From Nitrospirota bacterium (GTDB lineage: Bacteria; Nitrospinota_A; UBA7883): a stretch of DNA of 64,000 bases. The notes below the pieces were generated by a model. The model did no database searches. It was not told the origin of the DNA and saw nothing but the letters and a program-made list of their open reading frames with translations. The position numbers and the translations under genes are program-made. Below are positions 25,293 through 34,277 of this stretch, one piece after another (positions within the stretch are counted from its first letter, which is position 1; every line of letters begins with the position of its first letter). The stretch is taken from assembly GCA_024275315.1 (NCBI GenBank), contig JAJRZK010000003.1, positions 62,001 through 126,000 on the forward strand. Reading direction: 5' to 3'.

Positions 25293-26036
25293 TTAAAAAT
25301 CTATATCAAACTGAATCGTAATCTGGTCTTCGCCAGCCACTTCGTTATCGTTGTACATCACATATCCCAACAAACCGCTCACCTGGGGCGCAAACCGCCA
25401 TGAAACACCAAAGGACAGGGCTCCATACACGTTGGATCCTTCCATATAGTCTATCGACACCCAAAGCCGGTCGTCTATTTCGGCCATGGTACGGTCCACC
25501 GACGCCAGAAACCCGTCGTTGTCGTTGTTCCCGGCTCCGTCTTTCAGCAGATCCGCGTTACCGACGTAGTATCCCAGGGAGAGACGCCCGAACACAGGGA
25601 AAGTCTTCGCCATCAACACATACGCCATGTTGTAGTTTGTAACGGCGTCTTCCGTGCCAAAATCATAAACGCCCAGCGCGATGGAGGGAAAAAACTCTGC
25701 GACGGAATCTTCCTTGACTTGCAGTTTTGCGTTCACATACAGGGGGAAATCGCTCTGTTCCCTGAGATCACCCCCGACTTCAACTCCGATAAAAGATGTG
25801 TCTATCAATCCGACGGTAAGCCCGATATCCGTCGGGGCCATATGTCCCCCTTCATCGGCTTTTTTGAATAACGTGGTGTAGTTGTCCACCCCCAGGTGGA
25901 CGGAGCCTCCCGGTTGTGTGTCGGTCGACGGAATCCATATCTGGGTCGACGGCGTCGCCATGGCCGTTCCTGCAACTGCAAAAAAAGTCAGCAAGCACAA
26001 AATAGCCGCCAAACCCGTCTGCCTTGATTTTCTCAT
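25293..26036 (-). CDS. Outer-membrane beta-barrel-like protein A
   Basis: A 247-residue exported protein: signal peptide 1-27 (ending AMA), then alternating polar and hydrophobic strands ending in aromatic FDIDF, which fits the C-terminal strand recognised by the BAM complex. I do not recognise a named family; the sequence suggests a 10-12-strand barrel with an N-terminal Thr/Ser-rich segment. ATG 26036 is preceded by GAAGGAAAT and is far better than the upstream ATG at 26093. It follows barrel B by 17 bp, so the two form an operon. Confidence 0.75.
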   Translation of the reverse strand: MRKSRQTGLAAILCLLTFFAVAGTAMATPSTQIWIPSTDTQPGGSVHLGVDNYTTLFKKADEGGHMAPTDIGLTVGLIDTSFIGVEVGGDLREQSDFPLYVNAKLQVKEDSVAEFFPSIALGVYDFGTEDAVTNYNMAYVLMAKTFPVFGRLSLGYYVGNADLLKDGAGNNDNDGFLASVDRTMAEIDDRLWVSIDYMEGSNVYGALSFGVSWRFAPQVSGLLGYVMYNDNEVAGEDQITIQFDIDF

Positions 26037-26053
26037 ATTTCCTTCTCCCCTTA

Positions 26054-27007
26054 TCACATACGCACGACTATGCCAACGTAAAACCCGCTCCATTGAATCT
26101 CAGCTTTTTCAGTCTCCAGATCCGCCTCGGCGATAATCGTCCTCCAACCCAACGTTAAACCGACCTCACGCATGGGGTTGTAGTCAAGATACGCCGACCC
26201 GTCCAGAGACATGGCTGTATCATAAGACATCCAGGAACCCTCCAGCGTCCCTGAAATATTATGTGTGATGAAAACACGCCCGGTAGCCGCCACAACCGGT
26301 ATGACTACCGAAGACTTGACACTGTTGGTCAACACTTTGTTGGCCACCAGCGTAATCTTGGAGCTGAGATAATTGGCCGCAAGCTGGACACCGAAAAAGC
26401 CCGTGTCGTTATGGAATATATCAAACTCATACCCCGCCCGGATCGAAACTATGTCGGCGGTGGTATCGACCAGCGAAAACAGGGGATAAGTAACTCCCTT
26501 GAAAACAACCTCGTCGGTAAGCAATACACTTGAGCTATACGAAAAGTTGATATAGGAAAATTTCAACTTATTCCTTTCCAGGAACTTTATGGTGAACTCC
26601 GCCGAAACAACACCTTTCGGAGTCTCAAGCCCCAGATCCTCTACAATATCTATCTCGGTCCCTTTCAGATCACCCTCGTCGGACCTGACAATTCCCCTGA
26701 AATTGGCGTTCCAATACAGCAAGCGACCCTCAAAACCAAACCTCTCGCCGATCCCGGGCCCGGCGGATTCGCGCTCCAAACTGTCCGCTGTGTCATTTCC
26801 ATTCCTATTACCTGTGCCGATATCGGTAACCGACGGCTTGTACTGGCTCTGCCCCGCCAGCATATACTGACCCAAACCGATTTCCTTGCCATCCTCGTCA
26901 CCCGACGGTTCATGCAAACCAGTTTTCTGGTACGCGTCCGCTTTTTCAGCAAACAAAAGGGAAATGACCCCGATCAGGATCGCCGATGGAAGTATTCTAA
27001 AGCGCAT
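26054..27007 (-). CDS. Outer-membrane beta-barrel-like protein B
   Basis: A 317-residue protein with a signal peptide (1-25, ending ADA), an Asp/Gly-rich periplasmic stretch (about 26-90) and then repeated amphipathic strands up to a C-terminal SGFYVGIVVRM. Tyr and Phe are spaced as in small porin or OmpW-like barrels, but I cannot name the family. It is the first gene of a two-gene operon with barrel A and has its own promoter with a palindrome over the -10 box, so expression is likely regulated. Confidence 0.75.
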   Translation of the reverse strand: MRFRILPSAILIGVISLLFAEKADAYQKTGLHEPSGDEDGKEIGLGQYMLAGQSQYKPSVTDIGTGNRNGNDTADSLERESAGPGIGERFGFEGRLLYWNANFRGIVRSDEGDLKGTEIDIVEDLGLETPKGVVSAEFTIKFLERNKLKFSYINFSYSSSVLLTDEVVFKGVTYPLFSLVDTTADIVSIRAGYEFDIFHNDTGFFGVQLAANYLSSKITLVANKVLTNSVKSSVVIPVVAATGRVFITHNISGTLEGSWMSYDTAMSLDGSAYLDYNPMREVGLTLGWRTIIAEADLETEKAEIQWSGFYVGIVVRM

Positions 27008-27028
27008 ATAAGTATTCTTTTTTATGGT

Positions 27029-27056
27029 AGTTTACATATACTACCCCCCAAGTCAA
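27029..27056 (-). promoter_or_regulatory. Promoter of the two-barrel operon with overlapping palindrome
   Basis: On the minus strand TTGACT (27051-27056), a 16-bp spacer and TAAACT (27029-27034). The palindrome GGTAGT-N8-ACTACC (27026-27045) covers the -10 region and looks like a repressor site. Confidence 0.45.
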
Positions 27057-27099
27057 GAAAATTAACGTCGGACTGGCCCATGAAACCTTGCGGTGATTT

Positions 27100-28851
27100 T
27101 CAGTTGTCAGCGATTGTTCGTGACAGATGAACATCCATCAGCCGGAGTTGAAGACGCTCCTTATCGCGCCAGATATTTATTTCCGGGGTGTAGAGAATGT
27201 CAAAGCTCGCGCTGTTTAAATCATGATCGCGGAAAAAACCAGCCATGTTGAAACCAACAATTTCGATCTTCTCGTTGCGGCCGTCAGTTTTCAGCCGAAC
27301 ATGTTTTTTCTCATCACCCATAAAATATGGTTGCGGATCAAAGCGCACGTTGCGACCAACGAACACAGGCGGCGGATTATCCTGGCCGAAAGGCTCCAGC
27401 GCACCCATGGCCCTGACCAGCGAAAGGTTCATCACGCCCGGATCGGCCTCACTATCGGCCAGAACGGTTCTTGCCAGATTCACGTTCGCCAAAGCTTGTC
27501 TTGCATGTTCGAAAAACATGGAGCGAAAATCATCGAACCGATCCTTTCGGATAGCGAGACCGGCGGCGGCCCGATGACCTCCGAACTTTTCCAGAACCGA
27601 CCCGCACGAAGCGACAGCCTCGCCAAGATCAAACTCCGGCACAGACCTTCCAGACCCCTTGCCATTTTCCCCCTTAAAACTTATAAGAACCGCCGGCAGG
27701 TTGAACTCTTCAACCAGCTTGGACGCGACGATCCCATTTATCCCCGGCGCCCACTGGTCGGATGCCAGCACGATCGCTTTTTCGTTGTCAAGGTCGAACT
27801 GTTCCATGGCCATATCCCTGGCCTGGTGAAAAATTTCGTTTTGCAGATTTTTTCTTTCCTGGTTGCTCTCGTTCAGAAAAACGGCGATTTGCCTCGCCTT
27901 TTCTCTCACGCATGTTATCAGCAGTTCCATGGCCGGTTCCGCCCCGCCGAGCCTCCCGGCGGAGTTCAACCGGGGGGCCAGCTCAAACCCCAGATCTCTT
28001 GAAGTTACCTGTCTGCCATCGATCCTGGATATATTTATCAGCTCTTTGAGGCCGACCTTGCCTGTGTTCGAAAGCTCGACGAGTCCCGCGTGGACGAATA
28101 TCCTGTTTTCCCCTGTCAACGAAACGCAATCCGCCACCGACCCGAGCGCTACAAGATCCAGGTATTTTCGCAGGTTAGGGAGTTTATCCCTGGAGATACC
28201 GTTTTTCCTGTGCAACCCGCCGCGTATGGCCATGCACAGTTTGAAACAGACCCCGACACCCGCAAGACGCTTGAAGGGATAGCCACAATCATCCCGGGCA
28301 GGGTTAATCACCGCCACAGCGTCGGGTAGAGTCCCTGTTATCTTGTGATGATCCGTTATTATTATGTCTAACCCTATACTGTTGGCTAAATCAACCGCGG
28401 CGACATCGTTCGCGCCGGTATCGACCGTGACGACAAGCCCTGCCCCGCCAGATTTCATGGACCGAACAGCTCGGGAAGACAATCCGTGCCCATCGGTGAA
28501 TCTATTCGGAATAAAGTAATCGACATCCGCGTCCAGCTCCTTTAAAAACAACCATAAAGTCGCCGCGGCGGTAAGACCGTCCACATCGAAATCTCCATAA
28601 ACCACGATTTTTTCATGCTTTTCGATGGCCAGCAGAATTCGCTCCACCGCCTCGTTCATGGAGGCCAGAGACAAGGGATCCAGCACACCGGAAACGGCGG
28701 GGTTCAGGTACGCCTTTGCGGCGCCCGTGTGGTTTACGCCTCTGTTCACAAGCAGCCGCGCCACAAGCGGATCCACTCCCAGGCCGGAAACCAGGTTTTT
28801 CTCAGCGGTCGGGTCAACCGGAGCCACTTTCCAGGTAAAGCGCTTTGTCAC
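27100..28851 (-). CDS. recJ: Single-stranded-DNA-specific exonuclease RecJ
   Basis: A 583-residue 5'-3' exonuclease of recombination and mismatch repair. The DHH-superfamily motifs are present: YGDFDVDGLTA, TVDTGANDV, TDHHKITG and, in the DHHA1 domain, FGGHRAAAGLAI. The C-terminal OB-like domain (about 455-583) is complete. Its start overlaps the dacB stop by 4 bp (ATGA), so it is translated with dacB. Confidence 0.96.
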   Translation of the reverse strand: MTKRFTWKVAPVDPTAEKNLVSGLGVDPLVARLLVNRGVNHTGAAKAYLNPAVSGVLDPLSLASMNEAVERILLAIEKHEKIVVYGDFDVDGLTAAATLWLFLKELDADVDYFIPNRFTDGHGLSSRAVRSMKSGGAGLVVTVDTGANDVAAVDLANSIGLDIIITDHHKITGTLPDAVAVINPARDDCGYPFKRLAGVGVCFKLCMAIRGGLHRKNGISRDKLPNLRKYLDLVALGSVADCVSLTGENRIFVHAGLVELSNTGKVGLKELINISRIDGRQVTSRDLGFELAPRLNSAGRLGGAEPAMELLITCVREKARQIAVFLNESNQERKNLQNEIFHQARDMAMEQFDLDNEKAIVLASDQWAPGINGIVASKLVEEFNLPAVLISFKGENGKGSGRSVPEFDLGEAVASCGSVLEKFGGHRAAAGLAIRKDRFDDFRSMFFEHARQALANVNLARTVLADSEADPGVMNLSLVRAMGALEPFGQDNPPPVFVGRNVRFDPQPYFMGDEKKHVRLKTDGRNEKIEIVGFNMAGFFRDHDLNSASFDILYTPEINIWRDKERLQLRLMDVHLSRTIADN

Positions 28852-30323
28852 TTGATATCCGCAAACTTGTATATGGCGGTGACGATGGAATCCTCTATCT
28901 TGTCCGCGTCTTTATAGAAACAACCATTGTCGTTAAAAAGAATGGCGAAAGCATACAATCCACCACCTGCGCTTTTGACATAACCGGCAAGCGAGCTTAT
29001 TTTAGCGAGTGTACCTGTCTTGGCTCTCGCCAGGGATTTGGCCGGAGATGTTTTCATTCTTTTTTCAACCGAACCGTCCACACCCATAATTCCCAAACTG
29101 GCTATAAAATCAGGTCCCACGTTGAACCTTCGGCGCATGACCTTCAGCAGGCTGGCGACAGTTGCGGCGGTGGTCCGGTTCCGGCGAGACAACCCCGACC
29201 CGTCAACGATGACGACACCTGTCATATCCACCCCGGACTCGATTAAAAACCGGTTTATCAGCTCTATGGCCGTTTGGTGCGATCCTGGCTGGCCAGAGAC
29301 TTCCGCCGCCATGGTTTTCGCGATCTGCTCGGCGGTAAAGTTGTTGGAATATTTGTTGAGGCCGCGAATGATGGCGGAAAGCGGTTCTGACTCGTGGACA
29401 TAAATCAGCGTCGCGTCATCTCCGACGACCCCTTTGCGGATATCACCCCGGATGATGATTCCGGCGTCGGCGAAATATTTCTTGAACGTTTCTCCCGCGT
29501 ACAACGTCGGGTTGATCACATTGAGGTAGATCACTCTACCCTTGGAGCCGGGCTTCATGGAACCTTCCGCCACCACGGTTGTCTTGCGCCCGCCATTGGA
29601 TCGCCACGCGGTCACACGGTTTTTACCATGGCTTTTAGTGGTGGCCTTGTTGACAATCCTGAAATAGCCGGGGTCGGGGAAAATAGTGGCTATCAGGGGG
29701 TCGCCATCTTTTAAGCCGGGATAAACGTGCACACCCACGGTGTTGAAGTTGACCGATAACGCACCCAACCTGGCGTCGTACGCGCGTTGCGTGCGGTTTT
29801 TGTTCCATGCGGGGGCGTACGAAAGCTGGTCAAAAAAAGTGTCGTCCACAACAAGGTCGCCCGTAACCTCTTTTATCCCCATCCTCCTGATCTGCCTGGC
29901 TATCAGCCATACCTGCTCCGGCGTCAGCTTGGGGTCCCCTCCGCCACGTATTATGATATCCCCGCTGATAACATCACCCAGCCTCTCCCCGATATGGTAT
30001 ACGCCGGTTTTAAACCTGTAATCCGGCCCCAGATAGTGAAGAGCCGCGGCGGTGGTCATCAGCTTTTGCACGGAAGCGGGAATCAGGGGCGTGGATGCGT
30101 TCAGGGTATAAACCGGTTTTCCGTCCGGAAGTGAGATCACGCATACGGCGGAGTGGTCCGGTTTTACGCACGCTTTTCTAATGGCCCGGTCGATCGCCCC
30201 GCCCAGCTTCCCCCAGCCGTCAGCCCCTGCGACACCTGGCGTTAATACGAAAAGAGCCAATACACCTGTGATGGCTGTTCGTAAAAGATATACCGCCGTG
30301 CGTCGCATAAACCTTCTGTTCAC
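28848..30323 (-). CDS. dacB: D-alanyl-D-alanine carboxypeptidase/endopeptidase (PBP4 type)
   Basis: A periplasmic class C penicillin-binding protein that trims or cuts peptidoglycan cross-links. The three active-site motifs are SVQK (S84-K87), SNN in KYSNNFTAEQ and KTG in ARAKTGTL. A signal peptide covers about residues 1-34. The large insert between SxxK and SxN, typical of PBP4, is present (domains II/III, about 110-320). Length 491 is normal. The start could be GTG 30323 or ATG 30308; AGAAGG sits between them, so the exact start is uncertain. It is divergent from the potassium channel gene. Confidence 0.94.
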   Translation of the reverse strand: MNRRFMRRTAVYLLRTAITGVLALFVLTPGVAGADGWGKLGGAIDRAIRKACVKPDHSAVCVISLPDGKPVYTLNASTPLIPASVQKLMTTAAALHYLGPDYRFKTGVYHIGERLGDVISGDIIIRGGGDPKLTPEQVWLIARQIRRMGIKEVTGDLVVDDTFFDQLSYAPAWNKNRTQRAYDARLGALSVNFNTVGVHVYPGLKDGDPLIATIFPDPGYFRIVNKATTKSHGKNRVTAWRSNGGRKTTVVAEGSMKPGSKGRVIYLNVINPTLYAGETFKKYFADAGIIIRGDIRKGVVGDDATLIYVHESEPLSAIIRGLNKYSNNFTAEQIAKTMAAEVSGQPGSHQTAIELINRFLIESGVDMTGVVIVDGSGLSRRNRTTAATVASLLKVMRRRFNVGPDFIASLGIMGVDGSVEKRMKTSPAKSLARAKTGTLAKISSLAGYVKSAGGGLYAFAILFNDNGCFYKDADKIEDSIVTAIYKFADIK

Positions 30324-30432
30324 GATATGCCACTTAGATTTTCGGGTATATTTTTATAGTAGCAAGAGTTATTGATTTTTTATATCCTAGATAAACTTTG
30401 CGTCTTGCTAGTCATCCTATGCGGGATAAATC

Positions 30433-31878
30433 ATGAACGCCATGAAAAACACGGTTTACGAAATTCTCGAGGGAACATCCCCGTTCAGGAGGGTTTCAAA
30501 AACCTTCAGCCTGCTTATCATGGGCCTGATAATCCTCAACTGCGTGGCTATTACCTTAGAAACTATAGACCGGATTTACATTGGATATCAAAATCTTTTT
30601 AATTGGCTGGAGATCGTTTCAATCGGGATTTTCTCCGCCGAATATTTCTTGAGGGTATGGTCCTGCACATCGTCTTCTGATTATAAACACCCGATATTCG
30701 GACGGTTGCATTTTATCGCATCTCCGATGGCTATTGTCGATTTGCTGGCCATACTGCCTTTTTATCTGTCGCTTTTCGCCACAGACCTGCGGTTCCTGCG
30801 GGCGCTGAGGCTGTTGCGGATATTCAGAATATTAAAGCTGGTGCGCTATTCCAAGGCGTTGAAGACTTTCGGCGTAATCGTGGTGTCGAAAAAAGAAGAG
30901 CTGATAATCACCGGAGTGTTATCTGTTATCGTCATCTTCATATCGTCATCTTTTATGTATTATTTTGAGCACGAAGCGCAACCTGATGAATTTTCCAGCA
31001 TTCCGGACACGATGTGGTGGGCCGTAATCACTTTGACAACGGTTGGTTATGGTGACACGTTCCCGATAACAAACATGGGAAAAATATTCGGCGGAGCCAT
31101 CGCGGTGGTGGGGATAGGGATGTTCGCCCTGCCGGCGGGCATACTTGGCTCCGCTTTCGTGCTGGAGGATGTTTTCCACGGTAGCAGGAGGGTGGTGATG
31201 AGGAATCATTTCATTATTTGCGGAATGGGCAAGATCGGGGTGCAGGTGATGGAGCATCTCTTAAGGCTCGGCAAAGAGGTCGTCGTAGTGGAGCAAAGCG
31301 AAAGCAACATATATTTGAGCACTGCGCGAAATCACAATGTGCCGGTGGTTATCGGAGACATACGCATGGCCGAAACCCTGGAAGACGCCGGGGTGAGGGA
31401 AGCGGGGTGTCTGATTGCGCTTAGCGACAAGGATATGGCCAACCTCGAAGCCGCGCTCAACGCCCAGGCCGTCAAGGATAACATTCATATAGTTCTTCGC
31501 GTTTTCGATCATGCCCTGGCCGGGAAAATACAGACCGGTTTTGGCATCCAAAACGCTTTTAGCCCCTCGACCCTGGCCGCGCCCGCGTTCGCCATGGCGG
31601 CGGTGGACCCGTCTGTTATCGGCAGTTTTTATGTCGGCGACAACCTCATGCTCAACATGGAGCTGACAGTGGCGCCGGGGGCGAGCCTCGATGGCATGAC
31701 CACGACCGAGCTGGAAAGGGACAACAGCCTTTCGATCCTGTTGCACACCTGTCATGAAACCGGAAAACAACAGCTCCATATCTCAGAGGAAATAACGCTC
31801 AAAGCCGGGGATAAACTGGTAATCTCCACCGAGCCGGAAGTCTCTCAACATATCCATGAACTTAACACGCCCGCGTAA
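30433..31878 (+). CDS. Six-TM voltage-gated-type potassium channel with RCK (TrkA-N/TrkA-C) domain
   Basis: A 481-residue channel subunit. S1-S6 span about residues 25-245. The S4 segment has regularly spaced arginines (RFLRALRLLRIFRILKLVR, about 120-138), and the pore carries the filter TTVGYGD (202-208). The cytoplasmic part begins with a Rossmann RCK domain (ICGMGKIG, about 262-269) and ends with a TrkA-C domain (about 395-475). It resembles E. coli Kch, but S4 is more charged, which suggests real voltage sensing, with ligand (nucleotide or ion) control through RCK. It stands alone between divergent dacB and convergent larA. Confidence 0.93.
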   Translation: MNAMKNTVYEILEGTSPFRRVSKTFSLLIMGLIILNCVAITLETIDRIYIGYQNLFNWLEIVSIGIFSAEYFLRVWSCTSSSDYKHPIFGRLHFIASPMAIVDLLAILPFYLSLFATDLRFLRALRLLRIFRILKLVRYSKALKTFGVIVVSKKEELIITGVLSVIVIFISSSFMYYFEHEAQPDEFSSIPDTMWWAVITLTTVGYGDTFPITNMGKIFGGAIAVVGIGMFALPAGILGSAFVLEDVFHGSRRVVMRNHFIICGMGKIGVQVMEHLLRLGKEVVVVEQSESNIYLSTARNHNVPVVIGDIRMAETLEDAGVREAGCLIALSDKDMANLEAALNAQAVKDNIHIVLRVFDHALAGKIQTGFGIQNAFSPSTLAAPAFAMAAVDPSVIGSFYVGDNLMLNMELTVAPGASLDGMTTTELERDNSLSILLHTCHETGKQQLHISEEITLKAGDKLVISTEPEVSQHIHELNTPA

Positions 31879-31897
31879 AAGCGTTCGCCGGATCGAT

Positions 31898-33166
31898 CTA
31901 TCCCGGCGCCGGAAGCACATAGCCACCCTCGGGAATGACCATGGCGGATTCCGCCGCCATAACCGCCTCGGCCGCTTCGCGTAAAAAGCTTTCCACAGAC
32001 TCAGCAGGCCTTATCCCCATTCGCGTCACAACATCCTTGTCCAGGTCTGAAAGCAGGACAGTTTCGTAATGCCCGGATTTTATGGCTGTCGCCATCGCCG
32101 TCTGGCCGTTTATATGAAACGACTCGCGCAGTTTTTTCTCCATGCTCTCCACATTTCCAAAGCGAAACCACTCAATGAACCTGTCAGACCCCAGGCCATC
32201 CCCACATTGGGCCGCCATGAAGATTTTCCCGCCCCGTTTAACGGCGAAAGAGGCGTGTTCATACGCCTTGTGGGCTTGTATAAAATTGATATCCTTAGGA
32301 AAACCTCCACACGAAACCACAGCGACATCCGCCATCCCTCCCACACGAACCACGCTCCGGGCATACGCCGCGCGGACGCCCTCGGCGAACGACGCCCCCG
32401 GTTCCCCGGCCACGACTTTCACCAGGCGGCCATCCGGATCGATAATGGTGTTCAGCCCGAACGTCGGATTGACGGCGTCCAAAACCTTTTCGGCGTAATC
32501 GTTCATCGGGTTGCCATCGATATTCCCCGCCCTGGCCATGGGATGGCGGCCCGGCCCGCGCCGGCTGAGCGACAGCAAATGAAAAGCCGCGGCGTCTTCA
32601 AACGACGCCGTTCCGGGCATGATAGATTTGCGGCCACCACCAAACCCCGCCAGATAATGCACGCCTATGGCGCCGGTTATCACCAGCTTGTCGCAATCTG
32701 TCACAAGCCGGTTCAGCCTGACGTTTCCTATTCCATCCACATCCACCCCCGCCAGGTCGCCGCTCCGGGCGTCGTGGTCGACACAATTAATCCTGCGAAA
32801 TATTTCCGGGCCTGCTATGGACTCTTGCTCTTTTAGCGTGTGAGCCCTGTGGGTTCCATTGGCGAACAGAATCGTCACGTCCCGATCATCGATCCCGGCC
32901 ATACCGAGTTGGTCCAGCAGGGGAGGCAGGTACAGTTTGGCGCCGGAGCGACGGGTAATGTCCGGAACAACTATGGTCACCGCGTCGCCGCGGCTGAACA
33001 GCTCACCGAACGGAGCGGACCCTACCGGGTCGCTCAAAGCCCTGGCGACAGAGTGGGCGTCAAATTCATCCCCTTTCGAGGCGGGGGGACGAGGTACGCA
33101 GACATTCGCCGAATCCGGAATATCCAGGCAGATTTCATCACACCCGTATTTTATGGAGATTCTCAC
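31898..33166 (-). CDS. larA: LarA-family nickel-pincer racemase/epimerase
   Basis: A 422-residue enzyme of the lactate racemase family, which uses a nickel-pincer nucleotide covalently held by a lysine. Counting from GTG 33166, the key residues are H106 (FANGTHRAHT), H170 (GVHYLAGFGGG), K180 (GRKSIMPG) and H196 (AAAFHLL). These match H108, H174, K184 and H200 of Lactiplantibacillus LarA at a constant offset of 2-4, so I expect an active cofactor-bound enzyme. The substrate may be lactate or another 2-hydroxyacid. LarB, LarC and LarE are not in the window. The GTG start lies 2 bp after the stop of the OppF-like gene; the longer open frame overlapping that gene has no support. Confidence 0.92.
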   Translation of the reverse strand: MRISIKYGCDEICLDIPDSANVCVPRPPASKGDEFDAHSVARALSDPVGSAPFGELFSRGDAVTIVVPDITRRSGAKLYLPPLLDQLGMAGIDDRDVTILFANGTHRAHTLKEQESIAGPEIFRRINCVDHDARSGDLAGVDVDGIGNVRLNRLVTDCDKLVITGAIGVHYLAGFGGGRKSIMPGTASFEDAAAFHLLSLSRRGPGRHPMARAGNIDGNPMNDYAEKVLDAVNPTFGLNTIIDPDGRLVKVVAGEPGASFAEGVRAAYARSVVRVGGMADVAVVSCGGFPKDINFIQAHKAYEHASFAVKRGGKIFMAAQCGDGLGSDRFIEWFRFGNVESMEKKLRESFHINGQTAMATAIKSGHYETVLLSDLDKDVVTRMGIRPAESVESFLREAAEAVMAAESAMVIPEGGYVLPAPG

Positions 33167-33168
33167 GG

Positions 33169-34134
33169 TCAGCGGACGAGGCAGGCAACAAAATGACCCG
33201 GCGATCTTTGAGTGAGCTTGGGGACGACCCGGGAGCAATCCTGCACGCTGATCGGGCACCGGGTGTGAAAAACACAGCCGGAAGGGGGGTCAATCGCGCT
33301 GGGCACGTCACCTTTGAGCCGTATCCGTTTGCTTTTACTGGAGGGGTCCGGCTCAGGCGTCGCCGAAAGCAAAGCTTCCGTATAGGGATGGACGGGGTTG
33401 GAGTATATAGTGGTCGCAGGCCCTATTTCCGCCATTTTCCCAAGATACATCACGCCAACGTTCTGGCACATATGCTGTATCACGGAAAGGTCGTGGGATA
33501 TCAGAAGATACGCCATGCCCGTGTCCCCCTGCAGATCCATCAGCAGGTTTATGACCTGCGCCTGGATCGACACGTCCAGTGCGGAAACCGGCTCGTCGCA
33601 TATCACCAGTTTCGGGTTGAGCGTAATGGCCCTGGCGATCCCGATCCTCTGACGCTGGCCACCGGAAAACTCATGCGGGTAGCGGTTCAAACTATCCGCG
33701 CCAAGCCCGACTTTTTCAAGCCAGTACCCTGCCATTTCGACTCGCTCTTTTTTCCTGCCGATGTTATGCACGTAAAACGGCTCAGAGACAATCGCCCCGA
33801 TGGTCATTCTTGGATTAAGAGACGCGTAGGGATCCTGAAATACGATCTGCACCTCTTTTCTCAGTTCGCGCATTCTCGCGGGCGTGGCTCTGAGTATGTC
33901 CTCCCCTTCGAACTCTACGCTACCCGCTGTGGGTTCTATCAGGCGCAATATACATCTGCCGGTAGTGGTTTTTCCGCACCCGGATTCTCCGACCAGCCCC
34001 ATGGTTTGACCATGCTCGATCGTGAAACTTATGTCATCCACCGCAAGCACCTGGCCGACCACAGAAGACAAAATTCCCGCACGAACCGGGAAATGTTTCT
34101 TGAGGCCGTTAACTTGAAGAAGCTCCGCGGACAT
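33169..34134 (-). CDS. Oligopeptide/dipeptide ABC transporter ATP-binding protein (OppF/DppF type)
   Basis: A 321-residue ATPase with Walker A GESGCGKTTTGR, signature SGGQRQRIGIARA, Walker B KLVICDEPVSALD and the C-terminal oligo_HPY extension with GCVFHTRCPIS, found only in peptide/nickel ABC importers. The usual partners (OppD, two permeases, binding protein) are not in the window. It sits directly before larA, with 2 bp between, which hints at import of a substrate or of nickel for LarA. ATG 34134 is preferred to the upstream GTG. No good ribosome-binding site is seen. Confidence 0.9.
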   Translation of the reverse strand: MSAELLQVNGLKKHFPVRAGILSSVVGQVLAVDDISFTIEHGQTMGLVGESGCGKTTTGRCILRLIEPTAGSVEFEGEDILRATPARMRELRKEVQIVFQDPYASLNPRMTIGAIVSEPFYVHNIGRKKERVEMAGYWLEKVGLGADSLNRYPHEFSGGQRQRIGIARAITLNPKLVICDEPVSALDVSIQAQVINLLMDLQGDTGMAYLLISHDLSVIQHMCQNVGVMYLGKMAEIGPATTIYSNPVHPYTEALLSATPEPDPSSKSKRIRLKGDVPSAIDPPSGCVFHTRCPISVQDCSRVVPKLTQRSPGHFVACLVR

Positions 34135-34192
34135 AATCACAATATTGTCAGGTTATCCGGCGCGATTGTCAACGGCGCGAGGCCAGTTTATA

Positions 34193-34221
34193 TTGACGCA
34201 TGCGGTTAAAACTGGTACATA
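34193..34221 (+). promoter_or_regulatory. Possible fadL promoter
   Basis: TTGACG (34193-34198), 17 bp and TACATA (34216-34221). The -35 is strong and the -10 weak. The gene starts 56 bp downstream. Confidence 0.35.
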
Positions 34222-34277
34222 TTCAGCTTAGATATTCCACAATCCGTTGTTGGTAAAAAACAGTTCGAGGATATCAC

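Noticed and set aside
31886-31908. CGCCGG...CCGGCG between the potassium channel and larA as bidirectional terminator
   Set aside because: The arms are short and no T run follows on either strand; it also extends into the larA coding end.
33167-33259. 31-residue N-terminal extension of LarA
   Set aside because: It would overlap the OppF-like gene, has no similarity to LarA, and the GTG at 33166 gives the family's normal length.
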